A stretch of 64,000 bases of DNA from Breviolum minutum Mf 1.05b.01 (Eukaryota; Sar; Dinophyceae; Suessiales; Symbiodiniaceae): positions 1-64,000 of the forward strand of contig DF241511.1 of NCBI GenBank assembly GCA_000507305.1, given 5' to 3'. Position numbers and translations under genes: made by a program. Below the pieces are notes generated by a model. That model was not told where the DNA came from, searched no databases, and saw nothing but the letters and a program-made list of their open reading frames with translations. Below, piece after piece: positions 10,855-22,600 of this stretch. How positions within the stretch are numbered: position 1 is the stretch's first letter; the number at the start of each line of letters is the position of its first letter.

Positions 10855-11978
10855 CTGAAAAAAGGCCCTTGAACCAGGTGATTTTTGGAGAATAAAAGGT
10901 GTTTTCTTTTCAACTGATCCACTGTTTTGGGCCCAATGAAAACCATTCATTTTTTCCTATGGGTCAATCGATAGAGTATGGGGTGAAATGTTTCAAGGAA
11001 GCAATATTATGTTTCAAAGTGGAGAAAATGAATTATCTTCCTGGGAACTAACATAGCCCCTACCATGTGGCACTTTTGAGTCGATGATTTCCCTTTTCGC
11101 ATGCAGTGGGATATGTGATTGTTCCCACCCACACTGACGTGTTATGACTTTAGGGTAAAAGGGTTATTTGTTCAAAACCTTGCAATAACTCAAAATAGAT
11201 AAATGGCAGAACACAGAAAACCATGATCAAATGTTTTCCTAGGCACATGGACCTGCACAATTTCTCTGCGCTTTGCGATTAGCCATTGTAGATAGAACAT
11301 TGGAAGTAAAACGTCCAGGGTTGCCGCTTAACGCCGTTTTACATTAATAATTAATCATTGATTCCTGGGTCTGTGGTTGATATCATCTTTTACCTTGAAT
11401 TAGAACCTAGTATGGACGATTTCTATTAATAGTATACTTGAGAAAACACTACTCATATCACTGTTGTCATGTTGTCATAATGTTATAGAGTCACAATTTA
11501 TCATCACAAATCAAACATTTGCATGGGGTTGCCATTCCTGATCTCTCGGAAAGTTTGATAGCGTTTCTTGACATAATGAAAAGAAGCACCCGCAAAACTC
11601 ACCGATTTCAATTAATGATATTAAATAATTACAGGTAAAACATTGATTCATACGGTGAGCAAAAAGTTAATCATCAGTTTGACATGATGGAAAGTAAACA
11701 AAACACCCTAATCTACAGTAATCAAAGTAAAAAAAACGTTTCACTTACCTTGGCTTATCCTCCTTCCCAGTAATAGTCAGAAGTTGATGGGAAAAAGGTA
11801 TCACCGACTCGGGTTGTCCCCCTTCCAAGTAATATAAGTAATAGTGACCACAAGTACCATCACAATCACCATACGTTTTTATGGCTATTGATTTGTAGGT
11901 GATGTCTTTAACCTTCAACTACTGACTATTTCTGGGAAAGATTGCAATGTATCAACTATCACCGGAAAATAACATTAC
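10855..11978. other. Stretch without a recognised gene
   Basis: AT-rich sequence including a family B end fragment near 11036. No supported exon. Confidence 0.4.
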
Positions 11979-12031
11979 ACATGATGCGCAAGTGGTCACT
12001 AGTACTGCGAACGGGGACAACCCAAGGCATA
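11979..12031 (-). CDS. Putative exon downstream of a TIR intron
   Basis: It begins at the first base after CAACAG, the 3' end of the family A element. In phase with 12141-12220 it reads MPWVVPVRSTSDHLRIM and ends at GT|GTAATG. Using the alternative donor inside the element would select another open frame. Confidence 0.4.
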
Positions 12032-12140
12032 CTGTTGATGGAGGAAATCCGGCTAACCACCTGGGATGTAAAACACCCTGAAAATAATGGGCCATAAACC
12101 ACCTATGAAAAAGGTGCAGGATTTCTTCCATCAACAGTAC
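12030..12140 (-). repeat. TIR element, family A, candidate precise intron
   Basis: On the minus strand the 109-bp block 12032-12140 runs from GTACTGTTGATGGAAGAAAT to CCATCAACAG, so both terminal repeats carry splice dinucleotides. Removing it joins two open exons in phase. Intron and element are nearly the same interval. Confidence 0.65.
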
Positions 12141-12220
12141 CACATCATCATCCTTGGGCCCCTGAACTGCTGAAGTTCTTCCAGTGCCAAGTCCAACCGA
12201 TGGATTTCGGTGCGATCTGC
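12141..12220 (-). CDS. Putative exon, coiled-coil-like
   Basis: After TTATCCCACAG the strand reads ADRTEIHRLDLALEELQQF and RGPRMMM, ending ATGTG|GTACTG at the family A element. The hydrophobic spacing (I, L, L, L, L) fits a coiled coil. 26 codons plus two bases. Confidence 0.6.
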
Positions 12221-12796
12221 CTGTGGGATAACAAGCTCAAGTGGGGGACTGGAAAGATGAAGGAGAGAAATGAACAAAAAATACATGATGAAAGTGTAAG
12301 TTTTGACCTGTGCAAAAAAGACTACGTACAAAAAATAACAACAGCAATAGTACTATAATAATTTAATAATGAATAATAAGTAATATATACTGGATGATGA
12401 TGTTAAAGATCAATAGCCAAGAACAATAAACATTTCATAGTAAAAGCAACATGAACAATGGATGGTAACACCTATTGATCATAACATCAATAACTGATAA
12501 TACTTTGGTAATAACAAAATCACACAGTATATACATACATCCAACAACTGGTTTTTGAATGTTTGAGGAAAACATGATAGATTGCAGTGTTTTTCCACCC
12601 TATTCTCCCCATCTGCTTTCTATTCAAATGCCGACCGACAATTGTCAAACATCAAAGTTTCGTCTTAAATTTCTCCATCTTCCGTTTCAGCAAGATGGCC
12701 GACGCGTGGGCTTGAGGAATTCCAAAGGGCTACTACAAAACCAAAGAAACGGCAATAATTCCTTTCGCATCAGCGCAGTCTGGCTCATTTACATAC

Positions 12797-12895
12797 CTAG
12801 GTGGTTTCAACCTATTGGAAACTTACAAATCAAAGATCATCTATATATCATCTCCTCAGGTAGGGGTATAATCAAACAAATTGAAACCACCACCT
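12797..12895. repeat. TIR element, family C
   Basis: CTAGGTGGTTTCAACCT at the left pairs with TTGAAACCACCACCTA at the right. On the minus strand it ends CCACCTAG beside an open segment reading YVNEPDCADAKGIIAVSLVL. Confidence 0.7.
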
Positions 12896-13138
12896 AAAGT
12901 AGTTGGTGTATTCTAGTGGCAAACCCTTCGTATCCATATGAGTTGGATCTATACCCCCCAGCAACAGTGGCAAATAAAGGTTTCTAGGGATTCATACGAA
13001 AAATGTACTACTCCTGGTGGTGACTGGCATCCTGGGTGCGGGGGGGTAGATCCGACATATGACACATTTTTGTTGAATTTGACTAGAGTCGACATATTTG
13101 ATCCCCAAAATTCTTCGAACGATTCGTCATTCGGTCAC

Positions 13139-13189
13139 ATCGGTAAAAGGATCGGTCCGTCCTTCTCCGTCATGGCTTCCTGGTTCAGG
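13139..13189 (-). CDS. Putative small exon
   Basis: The acceptor ATATCTACAG leads into LNQEAMTEKDGPILLP, ending AT|GTGACC. The same frame is open upstream as RRLEKHIYS, so the acceptor could lie further 5'. Confidence 0.45.
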
Positions 13190-13202
13190 CTGTAGATATG
13201 CT

Positions 13203-13383
13203 TCTCCAACCTCCGGGGAAGAAAAAGGATGATTCTAAGAAAGATCAACAGAACCTATGAACATACCCCAAATATCCCAAAGTCCAAATATGCAAGGATT
13301 TTCGGATTCCCTTCATTGACAGGTGGATAAGGGTCCCGGGTATGTTCCTGGGGTATGTTGGAATTTTCTTAGAATGATGCGTC
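13203..13383. repeat. TIR element, unnamed family, beside the LINE insertion
   Basis: GGATGATTCTAAGAAAGATC at the left is roughly inverted to GGAATTTTCTTAGAATGATG at the right, with an inner GAACATACCCC / GGGTATGTTC pair. Only one copy is seen here. Confidence 0.55.
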
Positions 13384-13426
13384 AACAGAATCTGCTGATG
13401 ATCAAGATATTGGGTCCTGCCTAAAC

Positions 13427-13441
13427 ACTGTGACAGTAGAT
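13427..13441. repeat. Target-site duplication of the LINE element (3' side)
   Basis: ACTGTGACAGTAGAT is identical to 24517-24531 and brackets the retroelement exactly where its sequence begins and ends. The first 11 bases are palindromic. Confidence 0.75.
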
Positions 13442-13570
13442 TTTCGACTTTCGATCGCAATGCCGGTATGAGACCTGGCTGCCCTACCCACCAGCTTAGC
13501 GTGAGGATAGTGCAAATGCCGTATGAACAGGTAGCTGTACATTAAATTCAAATGCAAACACACTAAAAAA

Positions 13571-16036
13571 CTATGGCCGTGGAAGAGGCCTCAGTGGCCC
13601 ATTTAAATCACGTCTTCTTCCAGTGATAGGATGAAAGTACCGCCAAACCGCTTCAGAGGAAGAACTGCATGCCATAATGGGTCTGTGTGAAATTACAGAT
13701 GCAAAGAGTGTATACCCAACATGTGGTAATGGCCTCCTGTCGAGCCACTTGAAGGGAAACTCAATTCCACAATACTTCCAACACCACTTCCAGAAAAGTA
13801 CCCACATGCTCGTGTGGCGCGACAATGGAATCGGCGGTGATTGAAGAAGTGGATTTTGATCTAAAAGGCTCCAAATCGCATTCTGTCGAGTACCAGTGTT
13901 GATCGGTGTCTCCGTGCCCGACACCATCACAAAATCGAAATAGAGTTCAACGAGTCCAACATACGTACAAGGAACGCAAGAATGTACGTCAACAGGCCAC
14001 TGTAATTGACAAAACCACGCCCTGACTCTGATGTAAAAAACTTCACCATATGGACACTTCAACTCAAGGCTATCGTAAGCCGGAAGGTCACAATGAAATA
14101 CCGCTGATTTTGGACCCCATAAAGCAAATTCAGGAAGAATAGGTTCATCCGTCTGCCGTTGGGTGGACCGCTTCTTCTGAGTCTGGCTATTTGTATAGGT
14201 CTCTTCAGCAACATCACAAATGAAGTCATGAAATTCACGACATCGTTGAAAGTCATCTTCAAAACGTTTTGTAAGCTTGGTGATCTCTTTGTGTATGGGA
14301 TGCGACAAGATTACATGTTTGGCAGCACCATCTGCCACACTGTTACCCATGGCATACCATTTGAGAAGAGGATCATGGATGGTGGAATGTTCAACATGTG
14401 CCTTAACCTTGGTTATATGAACTGAATCTGCAGGCCGACTATTTAAAAGTTCCCAAACACAGTGCCAAAGGTCATGGTGATCCAAGTATGGGAAAGACTC
14501 TCCTTTTTGTCGGAGGTCAATCAGCAGGGAACAAGTATCAACAACAGCTTGGCAATCGGAGTACAAGTGACATGTACAATGCGCTTGTAGGGCTCCTATA
14601 ATGGCAGAAACTTCTCCCCTATAGCTAGAATGTTCAAATGAAGGTGTAAAACCGCTAGCTATTACCACAAAATCATCTTTGAGAAACCGAGCCAACACTA
14701 CAGCCCAAGAACTGACTGTGGTCTCACGTCGATTTTGCCCAAAAGCGGATCCATCCAAGAACAAGTGGACAGGAGTTTTGTCAAGGATGGGATGCTGCAA
14801 CGTGATTGTGGCAGGACATAATTTTTGGATCTTGCCCCAAATAGTAGGCTGCACGTCTGGTATTCCAAAATTCCTAAAACTAGACCCTTGCTTTGCGGCC
14901 CACTGAACCGACTTCATATATTTGGATCTGAGTTTGTGAAAACCGCTACAATGAAAAAGACGATGCTGTTTACTGTCAGGGGATTCACAAAAGGGACATT
15001 TTGGACTGACAGTTTTGTCGTATTTGTGAATGACGTCATTGGTGAAATGCTTCCCTGAGGTAAATCCATTGAGATATGCAAGTTGTCTGGGGTTACGAGA
15101 ATCAACCGACTTTTGATACATGGAAATGTCAAAGGGGTTACGTTCCCAACCTTTACGAACAGGTGACTTAGATGTAATTACCGTCCATGACCAACATCTC
15201 TCTAAGACAAATTTAAGATGCTTCGTGGAGCAGGTTCTCCACTTCACCACTGTCTGGCTGAGTTTATGATGCAGTGTGAAAGGATCATCAAATTCCCACC
15301 CTGCAGCCTGAACTGTCTTGCGGAGGTTGGCCACTGGTCCAATTTTGGAAATCCCATTTGTACCCACATTTTTCCCAAAAGGAAGGGTTTGATTCGGGAA
15401 GGATATCAAAAACTTACGCCAAAAACGACAAATAGTGATGAGATTGTTCAGTTGAGGGTCTAAGCCGTTCGTAGCAAGTGCAAGCCATGGTGATGCACTG
15501 GCTCCGCATAGACCCAAAGCACGAGTAATAGCCGTACGAAGAAGTCTCCATTGCGTTTTGGGGATAGTTTGCAACCCTAACCCAAAACTGGCTGATGCAA
15601 TCCCAGCACCTTTTGCAAGTCTACGTTTAAACCCCTTGGGTGCTTTTGAACGCGAAATTCTATTGCAAACACGACGTGCTTTGTCCCATCGTTTTTTGGT
15701 AAGTGGTTTACGGACTCTACGGGAGTAATGCAAATCACACCCTAAATCACTGGTATTACACAAAACAGGTAGGACATCATTACCAACCGTTATCCCAACC
15801 AAATGCTTGCGATGACTTGGTCTTGTAGCCCACAACCATGATTTTTTGGAATTAATGGAAAGACGAAACTTGTCAACAAACACAGTGAGGTGTTGACACG
15901 CTTCCTTTAAAGTTCCAGGTTGATGGGTTAAGATATTCCAATTATCGGCATAACAAATGGGTCGGGCAATAGGTACGTGATGGAGTATGTGTCTACCACA
16001 CCAAAAGGTCATACAGGCCATAGCAGCAACCGACAT
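13571..16036 (-). pseudogene. Polymerase fragment: RT palm/thumb, CCHC knuckle and RNase H
   Basis: 821 codons in one frame. Upstream of the ATG the frame already reads GSSTGAPEGCG, the RT motif B region. Residues 29-32 are YADN where the catalytic box is normally YADD. A Cys-His knuckle CX2CX7HX4C spans C347-C363, as in many LINE C-termini. RNase H occupies about 424-575 with D428, E475, D494, H547 and D569 in the expected places, so that domain looks catalytically complete. The last 230 residues are Trp- and Cys-rich and unrecognised. Relative to the preceding fragment the frame is shifted near 16070. Confidence 0.8.
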
Positions 16037-16064
16037 GCCACAACCCTCTGGAGCTCCCGTGGAG

Positions 16065-16586
16065 CTACCTAATTAGCGGACCCTGGCAGTTACAAATGGT
16101 TAAAGTACGTGTCATGCCACACAACATTGCCTTCCAAGCTTCGATATATTCTTTGGGGATACCAAGCTTACGAAAAGCCAATAGTAGGGGGTGCCTAGGT
16201 AGAGTGTTGAAGCACCGTGTCAGGTCGACCCCTATGCCGCAAATTGAATCGTTATTGTTTATGGCAGTTTCAGCAATATGGGTGATAAGACCTGCTACCG
16301 CATCGGCAGATATGCCTTTGGTTGATGCTGCAAGTTCTACCGGCATAAAGGATGCCATATACCTAAGGATTTCTCTACTCCTAATGCGTGACCACTGACG
16401 ATTTAACACCCCAAAAACCGTAATGGGTCTCGCATCAAATGGTGATTTTGGGGTATCACACTTGCTCAACATAGAAACCTTGGCTGTTACCCAGTCAGTG
16501 GGCCACGGCATGCCATTTTCACAGGCTTCAAAGATACGAAACAATTGCATCACAATGGTTGGTGGGAAAGATTGCATCTCACACAC
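16065..16586 (-). pseudogene. Polymerase fragment: RT fingers and motif A
   Basis: 173 codons. VSMLSKCDTPKSPFDARPIT (residues 37-56) matches the fingers motif of LINE reverse transcriptases, and GIGVDLTRCFNTLPR contains motif A with the catalytic Asp at 121. The frame stops at CQGPLIR, and motif B continues immediately in the next frame, so a single-base change separates this piece from the rest of the palm. Confidence 0.8.
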
Positions 16587-18315
16587 AGAAAAACCGCACC
16601 CAACCCCGAGAGGATTTTCGGTTCAGCCCCTTGCAATGTGTTTTCCAAATCTCTAAGCTAAAAGGTACAAAGGCCTTGGGAGGCAACTCAGGTAAACGTT
16701 CAAGAACGGGATAAATATCAAACCAGTCATCATCAGCGCCGGAAAGAGGTGGGTCTCTATTCCAATGCGTACCCCATGCATCAGCAACCGAACAATGAAG
16801 TTGGTCGGGGTTAGCAGTGGCACTATACTGGGTGATAGTCATGTCACTATCTCGAAGTTTCAATGGTGGATTGATGTCAACCCTCTTACCTATTTGTCTG
16901 GTGATATACGACTTTTGACCCTGAAAATGGATGGGTAAGTCAGGATCAAACTTAGTATTCGCAACCAAACTGATAGATGATAAGCCGTCTTTTCGCCATC
17001 TGGTTTTGACAACTTGGCCACTGATGGTACGAGTGAGAAACGTTAAAGGAGGACTAGATGGATCACGAATTTCTTGAAAAGCCAACCTACCCCCTTTCAA
17101 GGTATCCAAGGCAACCGAAACTCGACGGACCCGTTGACGATGCAAATAGTACTGATGCAATTCATCAGTGTGCCACCGGTAAAAAAGGTCTTTAAGTTCA
17201 ACAATATATTCCAGATGAGGGCAATTTTGGGGTACGAACCATCCAGAATGATGACCAACCCACCAAGCGAAGGACTTATGAAAACCTTTAGCATTCAAAA
17301 TAGATTTCCAAAGATCTTGACACTTGGTTTTTGCCCCGATGGTATCCGACCTGCTCCTGGCTTTGGTCTGCGAGACGAGCGATTCCAGCCGGCGTAATTG
17401 CCTAGAATGCTGTCGCAGGCCGTTGGATGTTTGCCCAAAAAGAGGCTCGAAACTACCCTCCCTGCTTTTACGATTAATTGGGATGGAGACGGGTTTCTTC
17501 TGAAGAAGTTTAATACGATCCCTACCCAAGTAACCAGGCTTCGTATAAGCAGGTCTACCTTCAACATCAACGTGGGAAGCAACCCAGGAGTTCTGGACAA
17601 GTCGTGAAAACAGGGTTGCAACACGATTGGCATCTTTAATTTGGATGGCATTAGTAATTTTATCGCCCCATTGTTCAAGGTCATTCTGGACTTGGGCTTC
17701 TTGAATATCCACATCAAACAACAGGTCGTCAGTCGCCTTGGGAAGAGACCATTGTATCTGAGGTTTAAGGAAACTCTGGAAATCCATTTTTGCAAGTAAC
17801 AATGGGTGACTGCTAAACAAATAGTCATCACAGGTGCGGCATTCAAAAATCTTAGAAGCCACAATCGGGTTGACCAAAATGAATGATCTACGGGTGGATT
17901 CTCTACAAGTAGGCTGTGGTGGCCTATTATGTAGTTGACTATCAAGGGTCGCTGCATCCCACCACCCTGCATTCTGGAGTGTTTTCCAGGCAACTAAATC
18001 TTTGAGATCACAATTGAAATCACCAGAAATTGTTGCAGGGCCTTGGAAATTTAAAGCCCTTTCAGCGATGGGTGAGAAAAGGTCATTATTCATCTGAAGT
18101 GCATCGAGATAAGCATTGGAGATGGGAAAACCATACATGACTGCTGCATAAATGTTAAAATTGCAGGCCACTTGGACCACCCCATCACAAAACCTATCCG
18201 TGTTGGAAAGCACATCAGGGCAAGGCTCAACATAGGGTCGAATGGGGAAAGTCGACGGGATAGCGGTACCACCAGCCTTTCCCCGAATTTGGCTATAGCG
18301 TGGGTTGTGGGTCAA
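16579..18315 (-). pseudogene. Polymerase fragment: endonuclease C-terminal half and linker to RT
   Basis: 578 codons in frame from a non-ATG codon. HNPRYSQIRGKAGGTAI and SGDFNCDLKDL (GDFN at 98-101) are APE-type endonuclease signatures. DDYLFSSHPLL (His170) sits where the family has the SDH catalytic box, here SSH. The long middle is the usual endonuclease-RT linker. The frame ends at RGWVRFFC close to the start of the RT, where the next frame reads GFSVCEM, consistent with a small indel. Confidence 0.75.
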
Positions 18316-18866
18316 CGAATTTGGACCATCTTAGTCGACCAACCGGCTTGCCTAAATTTACGACTAATAACTTGGTGTGCAGTGGATGTCACACTAGTCT
18401 CACAGGATGTGTAAATCCCTTTACCCCACTGCTGGATGTCATCTTCCTTATTTAGAAGTTGTGTAGGGTTGAAGGTCCCAAAGTCAAGAAAATCATCGGC
18501 CGGAGGCCCAGGATTACTAGCTTCACCAACCCTCACCCCAAGTAAGGGGTTGTGACCAACCTTACTGTAAAGCGTGAAAATATAGGAGCGACACGAAGGC
18601 CCACGATCTTTTTCTTCCACTTGATCTGCATGAACGGAATTCGAACAGCGTGGATGGTGGCCAAAATGGGTGGATCGAGGTTTGGATACCACAAACAAGT
18701 TCCTTCCAAAACCGAAATGATGGATCTTAGATGGATGTTTGTTATGGTTATTCCCAAGAACCAACCCAAAACGTCTTACGGATGTTACAATCATCCAATT
18801 TGATGCAAACCAAAGTATTTGGCAGATGTAAATCGAAGCCAAAAGTCTGATAAGACTGCAATGCAA
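18312..18866 (-). pseudogene. 2A-like motif followed by the endonuclease N-terminus
   Basis: 184 codons with no convincing ATG. VGEASNPGP (NPGP at residues 118-121, plus-strand 18504-18515) resembles the C-terminus of 2A ribosome-skipping peptides, although the canonical pattern is D-x-E-x-NPGP. The following FNPTQLLNKEDDIQQWGKGI and SCETSVT match the first strand and catalytic Glu region of APE-type endonucleases. The frame ends at KMVQIR and the domain continues in another frame, which fits a one-base deletion. Confidence 0.7.
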
Positions 18867-19653
18867 ATTTCACACCTTTCTTGAAGCAACACCAAAAACC
18901 ACAGGGGGTCATGTAGTACCTCAAATGTCTAAGAGTGTGACAATGTAAAAAACTATCAAACCGACAAGAAACCTGTTGACGAGGTGAAATTGTAAATTTG
19001 CGAAACAAGCACCTAGGTTGAACCGAGTTCTTGTTGCAACATCGAAAGGTTTCAAAAGTCGGACGTTTGCGGCGACTTGTGAAAAAGTGGCGGTTGCCAC
19101 AAACTAATTTGGCTGCACGTGGACGGATGCACACAGTTCGATCATTGGTGTAAAACGCACACCAAGATTTCTGTGGGAAAGTAAAAGTCCAGACAGCACC
19201 AACAAACCAAGAAATCCAAACCCCAAACAGGCAAAACAGACATGGTGGATATAATGCAGATGAAAAGGAAGAGATCGTCGAAGTGACATTTACACTGTCC
19301 CATCCGAGGCCTAATCCAAAGATCAACCACCACATCAATGCGGCAATGCAGGGGCGAAAACAAAAACTAATTATGTTATCAAACGAATTAATCACGGATT
19401 TTTGCAAACTGTTATTGCAACTAGTGATCAAACTACGCTTCCTTTGCAAAGAAAGCATGGTGGACCAACCACCAGATGACAAGGATTGACATTTCTGAAA
19501 GGCGTCACACGTTGCAAATCCAATCCTAGCCAAGATGCACATAATTATAAGCGTGGTGAGAAAACACACCTTGATATCATGCAGTTGTCTGGAAAAATCA
19601 ACGGCATTCATTCTAAGGTGTTGGACCACACTAAAGGGAAACGAATGCCTCAA
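18748..19653 (-). CDS. Cys-rich hydrophobic ORF between methyltransferase ORF and endonuclease
   Basis: 301 codons, open from TTG 22 bases after the methyltransferase ORF stop. It contains hydrophobic runs (for example LTTLIIMCILARIGF and ALMWWLIFGLGL) that could cross a membrane, and many Cys and Arg. It overlaps the next fragment by about 120 bases in another frame. It may be the N-terminal part of the polymerase ORF, ahead of the NPGP motif, in an intact element. Function unknown. Confidence 0.5.
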   Translation of the reverse strand: MRHSFPFSVVQHLRMNAVDFSRQLHDIKVCFLTTLIIMCILARIGFATCDAFQKCQSLSSGGWSTMLSLQRKRSLITSCNNSLQKSVINSFDNIISFCFRPCIAALMWWLIFGLGLGWDSVNVTSTISSFSSALYPPCLFCLFGVWISWFVGAVWTFTFPQKSWCAFYTNDRTVCIRPRAAKLVCGNRHFFTSRRKRPTFETFRCCNKNSVQPRCLFRKFTISPRQQVSCRFDSFLHCHTLRHLRYYMTPCGFWCCFKKGVKFALQSYQTFGFDLHLPNTLVCIKLDDCNIRKTFWVGSWE

Positions 19654-19674
19654 ATCCGGTTGACTCTGGGAAGG

Positions 19675-22600
19675 TCACTGCGCATCCTTCCTTTGACGCT
19701 TGTGGTCACCGGATTCAATCACATCAAGCCTGCTCATGAGGGTATTTTGGAAGGTCTGCAACATACCATTCATCTGTGCAAGCATGGAATTTCCCTGTGT
19801 TGTGACTGATTGTTCAATGGATGTAAGACGAGTTTCAACATGCAAGTTCTGGTCTTGAACATCAGTCTGGACTTGTGACACAGCTGCTTCAATGCGATCG
19901 ATCTTGGATTCCTGAGCAGTAAGGGTTTCGGTGAGGACGCCAACCTGTTTTCGAGTCTCTTGCATCTTCTTCTCGATAATCTGGTCGATCTGCTCACTCA
20001 AGTCACACTTCAACTCATTGTACCTGGAATGATTTTGGCTGACTGTGGCCATGTCTTCATCAGGCGATGTGGTCGGAACTGCTGAGACTGCAACACCATG
20101 TTTCACTGATGCAAGTGTCCGATATGCTTCATTGCTCTTCTTATTGCTATCATGTGCTGGGATTGCAATAGTGAAATGGCCATTGATCAAAAGGTGAGGC
20201 GATGGAGGAGGCTGAGCTGCAGCTACTGACCAGGTTGACTGTCCAATCGGCTTGATTCCAACTGCATCCCAACCTAACTGTCTCAAGGCTGATGTAAGTT
20301 GGGGAGCACCTGTAGTGACTGCAACATGTTTAAGGACATACATCTCATCACCTGCTCTTGGTTGTCCTTCTTCTGACCAAACTGAATTTGGCATGAGTGC
20401 CTTTCGAAGGGCTTGCAAATTTTCACGACGTGTACGATATGCATACCCACCTTGAACTTCGATGATCCCAAGTGTCATGACATGCTTCTGAGCTTGGATC
20501 ATCATATGCTCTAACTTTTCACTGGCTGGAATGATGGCGAATGCAGGATCAGGCCTACGATTGTCATCCCGTGGAATCGTGAAGATCCCATGCTTGCCAC
20601 TGGTCTTGAGCACCTCATCAACACAATCGGCCTTGCACCGAAAGTAACCATGCACGTAGGCAGCTTGATCAAGGGACGATGCTTTCTTGTTGCTGCCATA
20701 AGGTTTGAAAGACCAATGTGCAATGATGGATCCTCCTTTCAAGGACGGGTTGTGAGAAGCAAGGTATTGAAGTCCATCCCTCACTCTCGACCAATCTTCA
20801 ACTAAAGTACGCCGAATGGTGACTTCAATGACTTGGGATGCAACCTCAGGAGTATTTGCACTGTTATCTCCCGGATGGAACTTCACAGGTACATCGCCAA
20901 AGTTGTGAATCATGATAGGGAGTAAGATCGGCTCACCTGATTTATCGATGGCTGGAAGCATGACAAGGTCAGACCCACAAGACTCAACGTTGCAAAGGGC
21001 TAGGATTGCAAGTGGCCCCGTGCTGAGCGACTTCACCGGAAAGAATGCCTCTGCTTCCTTCTCCGTCATCAAAGTCACACCCTGCTTGTCAACCCCAAAA
21101 TCGGTCTTCGGCAAAACTTGGATATTGGAATGGCCCTCAGCTGACAAGTACTTGGTCTCAAGCTGAACGAAAGCAAGATCCAGTTTGTGACCAGCATTGT
21201 TTTGCTGCTTACCTTTCCCACTTTGACCTTTAGCACCCTTACCTTTGCCTTTGGCAGGGGTTTCGACCACGACTTCGGTTTTCTTGGCAAGCCGTTGACT
21301 TTTTTGGAAAACCTTGAGCTCAGCAGCAGTGACAAGGCGAATCCTATGCTCTGATGCCAAACGCTTCAATGATGTCCAAAAAGTAACATCCGGTTCTTTG
21401 ATGTGAGTACGAAGCTGGTCATGTGGCACTGTGGCTAAGATAGATTTGGTCCTAGCATCAAGTGCATCATCTGGGACACCTCTCTTGCGAAGGGCCTGGG
21501 TGATGACATTGGCCAGGTCGTTTTTTGCACCACCAGGCAAAGGGCAAATTCTGAAATCAATGGTATCAGTGCTTGACACCTCTCTGATGGCCAGACAAGG
21601 GTCAACAAGCTTGTGATTGATAGTGACTTGCACAGTTTGAGCACTTGTGATTTGCGCAAAGAAGGAACTACCAAGCTCGAGTAAAGTCAAAGCCCCTGGA
21701 AGCTCAACTTGGAATGTCTGCACCTTGAAAGGGGTACGGACCCATCTACGGAAAGGCTGATCACCAACGTCAAGTCTGTCCGGGAACAGGCAAAGTCCAA
21801 CCTGCACTGGGACCTGGAAGAGGGTGAGAGTCGGAAGAGGCCTATCACCATTCAACTCAACAACAAATGATTGCATGTTGGGCATGTCGGATGTCTTGGT
21901 GGAAGGAGGAACGATGATCCCACCTGCATCAATGATGGGCTCACATGTTGCAACCAAATCAGGAAAAAGGCAATTAATGACTTCTGAAATCGGCGTTTGC
22001 AATGGCTTGGCAACAGTTCGGATTGTCTTCCAAATGGGATGCCTAGCAGCAAAACACTTCATGCCATCAACATTCTTGGGGTTACCGTCACCCTGTGCAG
22101 TACCAAATTGTGATGAAGCCTGAAAATCCAAAGGCTCAAGTCGACCATCAACAATTGGTTTGACTGCGGGAACATGATATGGTACAACCCAATGCAGTGA
22201 AAAGGTTTTCCCAGGGAGCGCTAAAATGAAGGTATCGTTCGGGACTTCCTTTTCATGACATCTCAAAACCAGCATACATGTCGGGATGTTGAATCTGGCT
22301 GCGAATTCACAAATCCAATCCGAACACTTGGTGGTTAAATTGGCAGGATGAACCACCACCTGGTTTTGATCACAAGTCAAATGGATTTTGCAAAGCACAT
22401 CAACTGGGCAGAAACGAATGACCCTGAAAGGATTGGCATATGGGATGGAATCACACGCAACCTCAATGTCATGATCAATCAAGTGTTTCACTAACTCAGG
22501 TTTGAAATGTGGCAAGACAAACATGAAGAGCTTGGCAACAGTCTTACCATGGGGTGCCCAAGTCAAAACCGTCCATCTGGAAAGAGAGGATGCAAAAATG

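Noticed and set aside
14159..14425. Plus-strand ORFs inside the LINE and the GT47 gene
   Set aside because: Antisense shadows of the minus-strand coding sequence.
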